Assembly: GCA_017506895.1 (NCBI GenBank)
Contig: JAFWBV010000006.1
Location: forward strand, 1-33,980
Source: Candidatus Saccharimonadota bacterium
Lineage (GTDB): Bacteria > Patescibacteriota > Saccharimonadia > Saccharimonadales > Saccharimonadaceae
DNA length: 33,980 bases
Direction: 5' to 3'
In this document: positions 14,456-20,966 of the stretch, in pieces
Layout: each line of letters opens with the position of its first letter
Numbering within the stretch: position 1 is the stretch's first letter
The notes under the pieces: model-generated
Told to the model about the DNA's origin: nothing
The model's input: the letters and a program-made list of their open reading frames with translations, nothing else
Database searches by the model: none
Program-made: the position numbers and the translations under genes

Positions 14456-15094
14456 ATGAATTTCCTATATATAATAATAGTATTAATTATTGTAGTATTA
14501 TCCGTTGTGCTTCATGAGCTTTCGCATGGCATCGTAGCTTATTGGCTAGGCGACAATACCGCAAAAGATGCCGGACGTTTATCTTTTAATCCTCTAAAAC
14601 ACATCGATCCGTATATGTCTATTTTAGTACCAGTGGTGTTGTTTATTCTCAGGGCGCCAGTTTTTGGTGGAGCTAAACCAGTACCTATCAATCGGTACAA
14701 TCTCAAGTGGCAAGAATGGGGAATGGCGCTTGTCGCCATTGCTGGACCTTTGACAAATTTCTTTTTAGCTTTTATTTTCTTTCTGGTGGGGCATTTTACT
14801 GGATTATTATATGGTGGCGGTGGCGAACTGCCAGAATTTATCTTCGGTGAAATTATTTTTATAAATCTCGGATTTATGATTTTTAATCTTATTCCTATTC
14901 CGCCACTCGACGGTTCTAGAGTATTATATGCTATCGCGCCTGATGGTTTTCGCAATCTTCTATTATCTATAGAGCAATACGGTTTTATTATTGTCTATGC
15001 TTTAATCTTTCTTTTTGGTGAAGTTTTTTCGAGTTTAATGATTAGCGCAACTCAGGGAATCCTAGACTTCTTTTATCTGATAGTTGGGAAATAA
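14456..15094 (+). CDS. Site-2 protease family (M50) membrane metalloprotease
   Basis: A 212-residue intramembrane zinc protease. The first helix contains the catalytic HELSH (residues 20-24, HExxH). The second metal-ligand motif is NLIPIPPLDGSR, about residue 144, where the aspartate of LDG completes the zinc site. Four to five hydrophobic segments are visible, and there is no PDZ domain. The arrangement is the short, PDZ-less M50B type widespread in Firmicutes and CPR bacteria. The likely role is cleavage of membrane proteins or anti-sigma factors; the substrate is unknown. The start follows the previous stop directly. Confidence 0.9.
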   Translation: MNFLYIIIVLIIVVLSVVLHELSHGIVAYWLGDNTAKDAGRLSFNPLKHIDPYMSILVPVVLFILRAPVFGGAKPVPINRYNLKWQEWGMALVAIAGPLTNFFLAFIFFLVGHFTGLLYGGGGELPEFIFGEIIFINLGFMIFNLIPIPPLDGSRVLYAIAPDGFRNLLLSIEQYGFIIVYALIFLFGEVFSSLMISATQGILDFFYLIVGK

Positions 15095-15103
15095 ATCAAG
15101 ACA

Positions 15104-15112
15104 TGATATAAT
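15104..15112 (+). promoter_or_regulatory. Extended -10 promoter of the structured leader
   Basis: TGATATAAT. Transcription is expected near 15119-15120, exactly where the closing stem of the leader RNA begins. Confidence 0.65.
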
Positions 15113-15119
15113 AGAATTA

Positions 15120-15264
15120 GCCCTGTTGGCAGCATGATTTTCCTGAATAATCATGTTATAGGGATTTCGTGGCTTACACCCGTGGGTGTATCGCATAAGA
15201 TTTTACCCACCTTGTATATATTACGGGGAAAACAGGCCGACAGGGCACCTAAATAAAGGTGGGC
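15120..15264 (+). ncRNA. Structured 5' leader, riboswitch-like, of the Nudix-RNase H gene
   Basis: An 11-bp closing stem (15120-15130 with 15236-15246, one G-T pair) encloses two hairpins, CATGATT/AATCATG (15133-15139, 15149-15155) and ACACC/GGTGT (15176-15180, 15185-15189). CCCACCTT at 15206-15213 is the exact reverse complement of AAGGTGGG at 15256-15263, which is the ribosome-binding site of the next gene. A second local hairpin, CACCT/AGGTG (15246-15250, 15257-15261), also hides that site. Mutually exclusive pairing around the ribosome-binding site is the hallmark of a translational riboswitch. I do not recognise a known class. Confidence 0.6.
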
Positions 15265-16113
15265 ATGAAACAACGTATCAGAGTAGTCGGCATAATTAGA
15301 AACGAAGACGGAATACTCGTCTTCAAACGCAACCGTGGACGTAGTGAATCCCCGGTTTTTTGGGAACTTCCGACTGGAAAAATCAAATTTGGTGAACAAC
15401 CCGAAGAAGCCATGGTTCGTTCATTAAACGAAGATACTGGCCTTAACGTATCATCCATCATTCTAAAAGATGTTATTACGTTTTTGGCTCCAGAAGGTTC
15501 TAGCCAACTTAGTAATCTATATATAGTTTACGAAATAGGTATAAATGGCGATATTAAACCCACTCCAAAAGAACGTTATACGTCTTATAAGTTTATTAAA
15601 GATTTTGCCAATTCCAATATTCATCTAAATGAAACCAGTTTGTCAGTCATTGAAATTGAAGGAGAGAAAACCGTTTCGAATCATTTATCGATGCGCGATA
15701 CTGCTAACAGCGTTACGGTCAATGTAGATGGCGCATCGAGAGGAAATCCTGGTCCAGCTGGTATTGGCTATGTAATCCACGATGGAACTGGAAAAATTAT
15801 CGAACAAGGTGGTGAATTTATTGGTTTTGCCACATCTCGTATGGCTGAATACTATGCTATGCGAAAAGGTATAGAGCGCGCCATTGAGCTAGGATATAAA
15901 ACTGTAAAATTTGTATCCGACAGCCTCATGGTAGTTAATCAATTATCTGGCATCTTTTACATCAAAAACCAAGACATCATGCCGATATACCAGAATATCA
16001 ATGAAAAAATTGCATTTTTCGATGCAGTTTCATTTAAACATGTCTCTCGCTCGGAAAATGTTATTGCAGACAAAGAAGCAAACAACGCTATTGATCGTAC
16101 CTTGGGCCGATAG
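15265..16113 (+). CDS. Nudix hydrolase-RNase H fusion protein
   Basis: A 282-residue two-domain cytosolic protein. The N-terminal Nudix fold (about residues 1-135) has GKIKFGEQPEEAMVRSLNED. This fits Gx5Ex7REUxEExGU in spacing, but the RE pair reads RS and the final E is D, so metal binding may be reduced. The C-terminal RNase H domain (about 148-280) has its four acidic residues in VDGASRGNPGP, AEYYA, SDS and ADKEAN, so it should cleave RNA in RNA-DNA hybrids. The ATG at 15265 is preferred over the GTG at 15259, because AAAGGTGG lies 5 nt upstream and the GTG falls inside it. Expression is probably controlled by the structured leader. Confidence 0.85.
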   Translation: MKQRIRVVGIIRNEDGILVFKRNRGRSESPVFWELPTGKIKFGEQPEEAMVRSLNEDTGLNVSSIILKDVITFLAPEGSSQLSNLYIVYEIGINGDIKPTPKERYTSYKFIKDFANSNIHLNETSLSVIEIEGEKTVSNHLSMRDTANSVTVNVDGASRGNPGPAGIGYVIHDGTGKIIEQGGEFIGFATSRMAEYYAMRKGIERAIELGYKTVKFVSDSLMVVNQLSGIFYIKNQDIMPIYQNINEKIAFFDAVSFKHVSRSENVIADKEANNAIDRTLGR

Positions 16114-16121
16114 GTAAACAA

Positions 16122-16150
16122 TTGACAAAATAGCATTTCTGTTGTAAAAT
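16122..16150 (+). promoter_or_regulatory. Near-consensus sigma70 promoter of rimB-rimK, leaderless
   Basis: TTGACA (16122-16127), a 17-bp spacer and TAAAAT (16145-16150). Only 7 nt separate the -10 box from the rimB ATG at 16158, so the mRNA should begin at the start codon. Confidence 0.8.
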
Positions 16151-16157
16151 ATAATGT

Positions 16158-16673
16158 ATGTGTTTAAATAATCAGACGACCGATATTATTGGTTCCAGTG
16201 AATTCGTTGAGATTGCCGGTATTAAGCATATTCCGGCGAAAATAGATACTGGTGCCGATTCGTCTTCTGTTTGGGCGAGTCATATCAATGTTGATCAAAA
16301 TGGAATATTATCATTTCAATTATTTGATAAAAAAAGTCCATTTTATACTGGTGAAACACTCAAAAGAAAAGATTATAAAGTAGCTGTTATTCGTAGTGCA
16401 ACAGGACATGAGCAAATTCGCTATCGTACACATTTTAGTACCGTAATTAAAGGAAGAAAAATCAAAGTTCTTTATAATCTATCAGATCGTAGTAAAAATA
16501 ATTATCCAGTTCTGATTGGTCGACGCACTATCACTAATAAATTTTTAGTCGATGTCTCGCTCAATCATACTGGCATCAAAAAAGTAAGTACTCAGACTCA
16601 CAGGGTTCAAGCTCGTTTCGAGAAGAATCCTTATGAGTTTCATCAAAAATATGTAAAAGGGAAAGGAGAATAA
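16158..16673 (+). CDS. rimB: RimB-like retropepsin-type protease (ATP-dependent zinc protease family)
   Basis: A 171-residue protein of the family that pairs with RimK in modifying ribosomal protein S6. The aspartic-protease-like motif AKIDTGADSSSVWA lies at about residues 26-39, and PVLIGRRTITNKFLVDVS near 120 matches the second flap-and-core region of this family. RimB proteins trim or process the poly-glutamate tail added by RimK. The gene ends 1 bp before rimK and carries its ribosome-binding site (AAAGGAGAAT). The gene symbol follows from fold and neighbour. The start is the ATG just after the -10 box; no Shine-Dalgarno sequence exists. Confidence 0.8.
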   Translation: MCLNNQTTDIIGSSEFVEIAGIKHIPAKIDTGADSSSVWASHINVDQNGILSFQLFDKKSPFYTGETLKRKDYKVAVIRSATGHEQIRYRTHFSTVIKGRKIKVLYNLSDRSKNNYPVLIGRRTITNKFLVDVSLNHTGIKKVSTQTHRVQARFEKNPYEFHQKYVKGKGE

Positions 16674-16674
16674 A

Positions 16675-17583
16675 ATGAAACTAGCAATTCTTTCTAACGG
16701 CAACGCTAATTATTCTACCAAACGTTTAGTTGAAGAAGCCGAAAAGCGTGGCCATCAGGTTAAAGTTATTAAGTATAAAAACTGCTACCTATCTTTAGAT
16801 GATAAGCATCCAGATGTTTATTATAAAGGCAAAAAAATTGAAGGATTTGATGCGGTTTTACCACGTATCTCAAACAATATGACTAGATATGGCTGCGCCG
16901 TAGTTCGTCAATTTGAAATGCAAGGTGTTTATACTTCCGCCGCTTCTGTTGCAATCACCAGGGCACGTGATAAATTGCGCGCAGCCCAAATTCTTGCTAA
17001 ATATGACATAGATACCCCAAAGACTCTAGTTTCTCGTAATACTTCCGATATAGATGATTTGCTTGAACAAATCGGTCTCCCTGTTATTATTAAATTAGCT
17101 ACTGGCACTCATGGCAATGGAGTGATTCTTGCAGATACCAGAAAAGCCGCCAAGTCTGCTCTACAAGCTTTTTATCTTTATAATGAAGATGGCACAAATA
17201 TTCTGCTTCAAGAGTTCATTAAAGAATCAGCGGGCACCGATATCCGCGCCTTCGTGGTAGGGAATCGTGTTGTAGCATCTATGCAAAGAGATTCCTTAGA
17301 CGATGATTTTCGTTCTAATCTTCATCAGGGTGGGCTGGGCACGTCAGTCAAGTTGACTGATGCTGAGAAAAAAGTGGCCGTAAAAGCCGCACGCGCCATG
17401 GGTCTTCATATTTGTGGTGTTGATTTGATGCGCTCTACTCGTGGTCCATTAGTACTTGAAGTAAACGCATCTCCAGGGTTTGGTATCGAGAAAGTTACCG
17501 GTCGCGACGTCGCTTCCAAGATTATTGAATATATCGAACATAATGCCACGCGACACAATACCAAGGATCGTGTCGGCGCCTAA
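16675..17583 (+). CDS. rimK: RimK-family ATP-grasp alpha-L-glutamate ligase
   Basis: A 302-residue ATP-grasp enzyme that adds glutamate residues to the C-terminus of ribosomal protein S6 in E. coli. The pre-ATP-grasp domain starts MKLAILSNGNANYSTKRLVEEA and includes VLPRISNNMTRYG. The ATP-grasp part has VIIKLATGTHGNGVILA, LLQEFIKESAGTDIRAFVVG, the R/N-rich FRSNLHQGG (S6/ATP binding) and LVLEVNASPGF with the metal ligands (about residue 260). Length and motif order are typical of RimK. It is coupled to rimB; the target S6 gene is not in the window. Its stop is followed by a long hairpin at 17612. Confidence 0.92.
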   Translation: MKLAILSNGNANYSTKRLVEEAEKRGHQVKVIKYKNCYLSLDDKHPDVYYKGKKIEGFDAVLPRISNNMTRYGCAVVRQFEMQGVYTSAASVAITRARDKLRAAQILAKYDIDTPKTLVSRNTSDIDDLLEQIGLPVIIKLATGTHGNGVILADTRKAAKSALQAFYLYNEDGTNILLQEFIKESAGTDIRAFVVGNRVVASMQRDSLDDDFRSNLHQGGLGTSVKLTDAEKKVAVKAARAMGLHICGVDLMRSTRGPLVLEVNASPGFGIEKVTGRDVASKIIEYIEHNATRHNTKDRVGA

Positions 17584-17611
17584 AACTGATTAAAATAATA
17601 CCATTTGGAGA

Positions 17612-17691
17612 CGGGTGACGGACCTGGAAGGGGACCCCAAAATGTTTGCGTCAGCAAAATTTTGGGGAGGGAGAAGGTCCGGCAGGACCCG
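17612..17691 (+). repeat. Long interrupted hairpin between rimK and rnpB
   Basis: Nested pairs: CGGGT/ACCCG (17612-17616, 17687-17691), GGACCT/AGGTCC (17620-17625, 17675-17680), CCCCAAAAT/ATTTTGGGG (17635-17643, 17659-17667) and an inner TTTGC-GTCA-GCAAA. Two purine-rich internal loops interrupt it. It lacks a T-tail, so it does not look like a simple terminator. It is GC-rich compared with its surroundings and could be a mobile palindrome or an RNA processing site. Confidence 0.65.
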
Positions 17692-17719
17692 CTAAGAGAT
17701 GGCATGATATAGTTTTTTA

Positions 17720-17728
17720 TGGTACAAT
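17720..17728 (+). promoter_or_regulatory. Extended -10 promoter of rnpB
   Basis: TGGTACAAT, ending 6 nt before the RNase P RNA 5' end at 17735. Confidence 0.65.
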
Positions 17729-17734
17729 ATATCT

Positions 17735-18083
17735 GAGCCTGAAAGGCAATCGCTTGGGTTCCCAAGAGGAAAGTCCGGGCAACATAAGGCAAGGTAGTCG
17801 TTAACGGCGACCGTCCGTAAGGATAGGGAAAGTACCACAGAAACAATACCGCCTTGTGTCTTTTCTAAGATGCACGGTAAGGGTGAAAAGAGTGGGGTAA
17901 GAGCCCACAGTATCTCGTAGCGATACGTGATGGCGGCAAACCCTACCTGTTGCAAGGAGTGCTATTAGCCCCTGCCCGGGGACGCACGTTCACCGCTAGA
18001 GCGTTGTAGCAATACGACGCCAAGATAGATGATTGCCGACTATATATAATATATAGTCACAGAACCCGGCTTATAGACGGCTC
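17735..18083 (+). ncRNA. rnpB: RNase P RNA, bacterial class A-like
   Basis: Catalytic RNA that matures tRNA 5' ends. The conserved P4 5' strand context GAGGAAAGTCCGGGC lies near 17766. AGGGTGAAAAG and GTGGGGTAAGAGCCCAC mark the central helices, GGCGGCAAACCC follows, and ACAGAACCCGGCTTATAG is the universal 3' P4 strand. GAGCC at the 5' end pairs with GGCTC at 18079-18083. The length of about 349 nt is normal. A hairpin with a T-run follows at 18089. Confidence 0.95.
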
Positions 18084-18088
18084 AATAT

Positions 18089-18120
18089 CAAAAATCCGAC
18101 CGCCAAGGGTCGGATTTTTG
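18089..18120. terminator. Bidirectional terminator between rnpB and rpmB
   Basis: A 13-bp perfect stem (18089-18101 with 18108-18120, core AAAAATCCGACC) and a 6-base loop. A-run and T-run flanks serve both the plus-strand rnpB and the minus-strand ribosomal protein operon. Confidence 0.9.
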
Positions 18121-18137
18121 TTCTCTAAATGAGAAAA

Positions 18138-18365
18138 TTATTTGTTCGTTTTCTTTTCAGCCCTAGCTTTTGGAGATTCAATCAAGCCTTTTTTCTTCAA
18201 AGTGCGTAAAGCCGAAGTGGATACGTTACATTTAACCTTTTGGCCATTGATAATCAAAGTTCTCTTGCTCACATTTGGTTTAAACACCTTGCGAGTATGT
18301 CTCTGTGAGAAGGAAACATTGTGGCCGTACATTTTGCCTTTTCCAGATATTTCACAAATCGCCAT
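18138..18365 (-). CDS. rpmB: 50S ribosomal protein L28 (bL28)
   Basis: A 75-residue basic ribosomal protein. MAICEISGKGKMYGHNVSFSQRHTRKVFKPNV matches the L28 start (CQVTGKRPMxGNNVSHA...RRFLPNL), with a lysine-rich tail. Only one base separates it from the rplT stop and GGAGAAATAAG precedes its ATG. It is therefore the last gene of an infC-rpmI-rplT-rpmB operon; rpmB is an unusual addition to the classical three-gene set. The operon ends at the shared terminator. Confidence 0.93.
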   Translation of the reverse strand: MAICEISGKGKMYGHNVSFSQRHTRKVFKPNVSKRTLIINGQKVKCNVSTSALRTLKKKGLIESPKARAEKKTNK

Positions 18366-18366
18366 C

Positions 18367-18714
18367 TTATTTCTCCTTCACCGTATTAACAATTGCTTTA
18401 AATGCTTCAGGGTTGTTTACAGCAAGATCAGCTAAAACCTTACGATCCAGAGTAATATTCTTAGCCTTCATACCAGCAATCAGTTGTGAATAGGAGAGAC
18501 CAAGCTCTCTCGATGCGTTGTTAATACGAGTAATCCATAAAGCACGCAAATCGCGCTTACGATTACGACGATCTCTGTAGCTGTATTGTAGGGCTTTGAT
18601 AACACCCTGCTTACCGAGTCGGAAACTACGACGACGGTAATGTTGCATACCGCTAGTAGCACTTAAAATCTTCTTATGCTTCGCGTGGGCCGCGACACCT
18701 CTTTTTACTCTCAT
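18367..18714 (-). CDS. rplT: 50S ribosomal protein L20 (bL20)
   Basis: A 115-residue rRNA-binding protein needed early in 50S assembly. [52 protein letters not shown] and [10 protein letters not shown] are classic L20 blocks. In E. coli and B. subtilis L20 represses its own operon through leader or intergenic RNA. Here the infC-rpmI gap (18912-19004) holds AAGTACTT-like inverted segments that might serve this, but I could not align them to a known L20 site. The AGGAG ribosome-binding site lies in the end of rpmI. Confidence 0.96.
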   Translation of the reverse strand: MRVKRGVAAHAKHKKILSATSGMQHYRRRSFRLGKQGVIKALQYSYRDRRNRKRDLRALWITRINNASRELGLSYSQLIAGMKAKNITLDRKVLADLAVNNPEAFKAIVNTVKEK

Positions 18715-18716
18715 AA

Positions 18717-18911
18717 TTAAACTCCTAAAGCCGTCTTTACGTTTTTCTTAATTTTGCCGTCAATCACCGCAGCGGTTTTCATGTTGCGTTTTCTGGCTTT
18801 AGATTTCTTTGCGAGAATGTGATTCCCGTAGGCACGCTCACGAACAATCTTACCAGAACCAGTAATTTTAATTCGTTTTGCGGTACCTTTATGCGTTTTC
18901 AACTTTGGCAT
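18717..18911 (-). CDS. rpmI: 50S ribosomal protein L35 (bL35)
   Basis: A 64-residue very basic ribosomal protein: [33 protein letters not shown] is the standard L35 start. It has an AAAGGAAA ribosome-binding site 5 nt before ATG and lies 2 bp from rplT. It is the second gene of the infC operon. Confidence 0.95.
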   Translation of the reverse strand: MPKLKTHKGTAKRIKITGSGKIVRERAYGNHILAKKSKARKRNMKTAAVIDGKIKKNVKTALGV

Positions 18912-19004
18912 AATATTTCCTTTTTTAAATTTAATAATAATCCCCCAAAGGTACGACCAGGGAACCGTGAAAGTAGGAAAGTACTTCTTCCGAATTCTTG
19001 CTGG

Positions 19005-19523
19005 TTATTTCTTACGAATCTGTATTGATAGATTCCGTCCACTCATTTGTTGTTTTCCCTCAGCTACGATGTCTCCACCTATAAGACCAAGAACCTTGTT
19101 TAATAGTTCTGTGCCCAATTCTTTGTGAGCCATCTCGCGACCCTTAAAGACAATCATAATCTTTACTCGGTCTCCATCATCGAGAAAACCACGCATTTTG
19201 CGGACTTTGATGTTAAGATCGTTATCTGAAATCTTTAGACCAATCTTCATTTGTTTCAACTCGGATTGTTTTTCACGAGCTTTTTTTCGATTTTTGGCCT
19301 CTTCCTTCATCTTTTGATACTGGAATTTACCCCAGTCAATAATTTTAACGACCGGCGGATTGGCGTTAGCGGCGATTTCCACTAAGTCCACTCCCTGTTC
19401 CTTCGCAAGAAGTTGGGCTTCGCGACTCGACATAATACCGAGTTGCTCACCATTTGAACCTATTACGCGTACCTCAGGATAACGGATTTCTCCATTTAGC
19501 CTAGTGCGTGAATTGTTTTTTAT
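19005..19523 (-). CDS. infC: Translation initiation factor IF-3, probable AUA start
   Basis: IF-3 binds the 30S subunit, prevents premature 50S joining and rejects non-canonical start codons. An ORF from the first ATG (19433) would miss the conserved N-terminal domain. The same frame remains open upstream and encodes RLNGEIRYPEVRVIGSNGEQLGIM, the invariant IF-3 N-terminus. The only plausible initiator is ATA at 19521-19523, preceded by AAAGGA at a 5-nt spacing; no in-frame ATG, GTG or TTG occurs there. E. coli infC likewise uses a rare codon (AUU) for self-control. From ATA the protein is 172 residues, a normal IF-3 length. KIDWGKFQYQ-like and GREMAHKELG motifs follow. Confidence 0.88.
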   Translation of the reverse strand: MKNNSRTRLNGEIRYPEVRVIGSNGEQLGIMSSREAQLLAKEQGVDLVEIAANANPPVVKIIDWGKFQYQKMKEEAKNRKKAREKQSELKQMKIGLKISDNDLNIKVRKMRGFLDDGDRVKIMIVFKGREMAHKELGTELLNKVLGLIGGDIVAEGKQQMSGRNLSIQIRKK

Positions 19524-19559
19524 AGTAGTCCTTTCTTCTCTTGAATTAACCTGTCACCA

Positions 19560-19568
19560 ATTATATCA
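19560..19568 (-). promoter_or_regulatory. Extended -10 promoter of the infC operon
   Basis: On the minus strand TGATATAAT precedes the AUA start by about 36 nt, leaving a leader of roughly 30 nt with an AAAGGA ribosome-binding site. Confidence 0.55.
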
Positions 19569-19600
19569 AACTACAGGAAAAAATGCAAGCAAAAACACTC

Positions 19601-20926
19601 TTATTCTTGCTCCGATTTCTCTGGTAAATCGACTGCCCATTCGCCAGGGCTCGTGTCAGAATATAAAATTGTGTCTTTACCCATCTGAGCCACAGTTTTT
19701 TGTAAGTTTTCCGCCGGATTTTTCTTAGAAATAGCCACTTGTTTTTTTATGCCAAGGCGATCCAGTTGCTCTGCATAATGCTCACGTATTTTTTGTGCTG
19801 TTTTTGGGCTAAATTTGTCCAAAATATTTGCAAATTTGTTCACTAGAGTTAGCGAAGCAGCACCACTATTGCCATTTTTGTTCAGTTTGGCTAATGTGTC
19901 AACAGTTTCTTTTGGTAATCTTGTCCATAAATAACCAGTTTGTTTACCATAGCCATCTGCACGTTCGGTAATTTCAGCAGAATTAGAGAAAAACAACTCC
20001 AAATTTGGCGCTTTCATGGCAAATTCTTGATCTTTTTCATCGCCTTTTAATGATTTATCGGCAAGATCATAACTGATAATTGGACAAATCCCCCCGTTTA
20101 AAATCTTAGAGTTATTTGGAAAAACATCGTGGGTGGACTTAAGAATACTTGGCGATAAGGTTGCAAAAATAGCTGCATCGATAAGATTACTTTGCACTAG
20201 CAGTGTTTTAACACTTTCAAGATATGTTTTGCGCGTATCAGCTGATGGCCCTAATTCTTTCAATTCTAAAACCACCTTATGATTAGGGTTATCTTTCATG
20301 TATTGCCCAACTATGCCGAGCCCATCTTCTAGCGATAATCTCTGCCCATATTCAGCAACTTCTTTGCTAGATAAAGTATGTATGGGTTTTGAGAAAAAGA
20401 ATCTAGCGCCAGCGCGCGGGGAGTGGGAAATCCAAGGTTTACCGTCCTTATCAAAGCGGATATCAAGTTCTGGGATACTAGTGCCGCTTTGCAACTCATG
20501 TTCGAGCGCATCTTTAGTGTTTATCTGTTTATGATTGATTATAGAATAATCGATTTGCTTACTAAGCGATTTATCTACATCTTTTAAGGTGTTTTCAATT
20601 TGAGTAATCAAGGCATCGGCTTGGACGTCTTCGGGGTCATTAAGGGCTTCGCCGGTAGTATTAGTTGCTTCAGTAGCAGCCCTTTGTCCTTCGTCTAGTT
20701 TGCTAAGACACAAAGCTATCTTACCAAACTTACGATACAGTTTCGCTCGCTCGACAAGCTTCTCTCTATTACTATCGGTAGTTTGTTCTTTCTGTTCATC
20801 TATTTCACTCGACCGGGATTCATTTTCTAAAGAATCACTCGCAGGTTGTTTCATCAAGACATCCCACTTAGTCAAACTATCGGATGCTTCAGGCTCTGAA
20901 TGTGTTTTCGGTTCTACATCTGACAT
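19601..20926 (-). CDS. Glycerophosphodiester phosphodiesterase-like (GDPD/PLC barrel) protein
   Basis: A 441-residue protein without a signal peptide. After about 125 residues of charged, coiled sequence, NHKQINTKDALEHELQSG (about 130) is followed by PELDIRFDKDGKPWISHSP (about 149-167). This matches the GDPD pattern in which H, then E-x-D and a later H hold the metal and do acid-base chemistry. LSLEDGLGIVGQYM and KVVLELKELG match the next barrel strand, VxLEIK. Residues beyond that are divergent. The family would hydrolyse glycerophosphodiesters or phospholipid-like substrates; a role in using host-derived lipids is an inference. A TGTTATACT promoter ends 6 nt before the ATG (leaderless). Confidence 0.6.
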   Translation of the reverse strand: MSDVEPKTHSEPEASDSLTKWDVLMKQPASDSLENESRSSEIDEQKEQTTDSNREKLVERAKLYRKFGKIALCLSKLDEGQRAATEATNTTGEALNDPEDVQADALITQIENTLKDVDKSLSKQIDYSIINHKQINTKDALEHELQSGTSIPELDIRFDKDGKPWISHSPRAGARFFFSKPIHTLSSKEVAEYGQRLSLEDGLGIVGQYMKDNPNHKVVLELKELGPSADTRKTYLESVKTLLVQSNLIDAAIFATLSPSILKSTHDVFPNNSKILNGGICPIISYDLADKSLKGDEKDQEFAMKAPNLELFFSNSAEITERADGYGKQTGYLWTRLPKETVDTLAKLNKNGNSGAASLTLVNKFANILDKFSPKTAQKIREHYAEQLDRLGIKKQVAISKKNPAENLQKTVAQMGKDTILYSDTSPGEWAVDLPEKSEQE

Positions 20927-20932
20927 ACTATC

Positions 20933-20941
20933 AGTATAACA
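20933..20941 (-). promoter_or_regulatory. Extended -10 promoter, leaderless
   Basis: On the minus strand TGTTATACT is followed by 6 nt and the ATG at 20926. Confidence 0.6.
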
Positions 20942-20966
20942 TATTATTTATTGCAATTTTATTAAA

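Noticed and set aside
15120-15246. SRP RNA or 6S RNA identity for the leader
   Set aside because: The SRP core tetraloop motif and the 6S open-bubble layout are not visible, and the anti-SD pairing ties it to the downstream gene.
17580-17955. Two minus-strand ORFs over rnpB
   Set aside because: They are antisense to RNase P RNA, whose conserved core explains the sequence.
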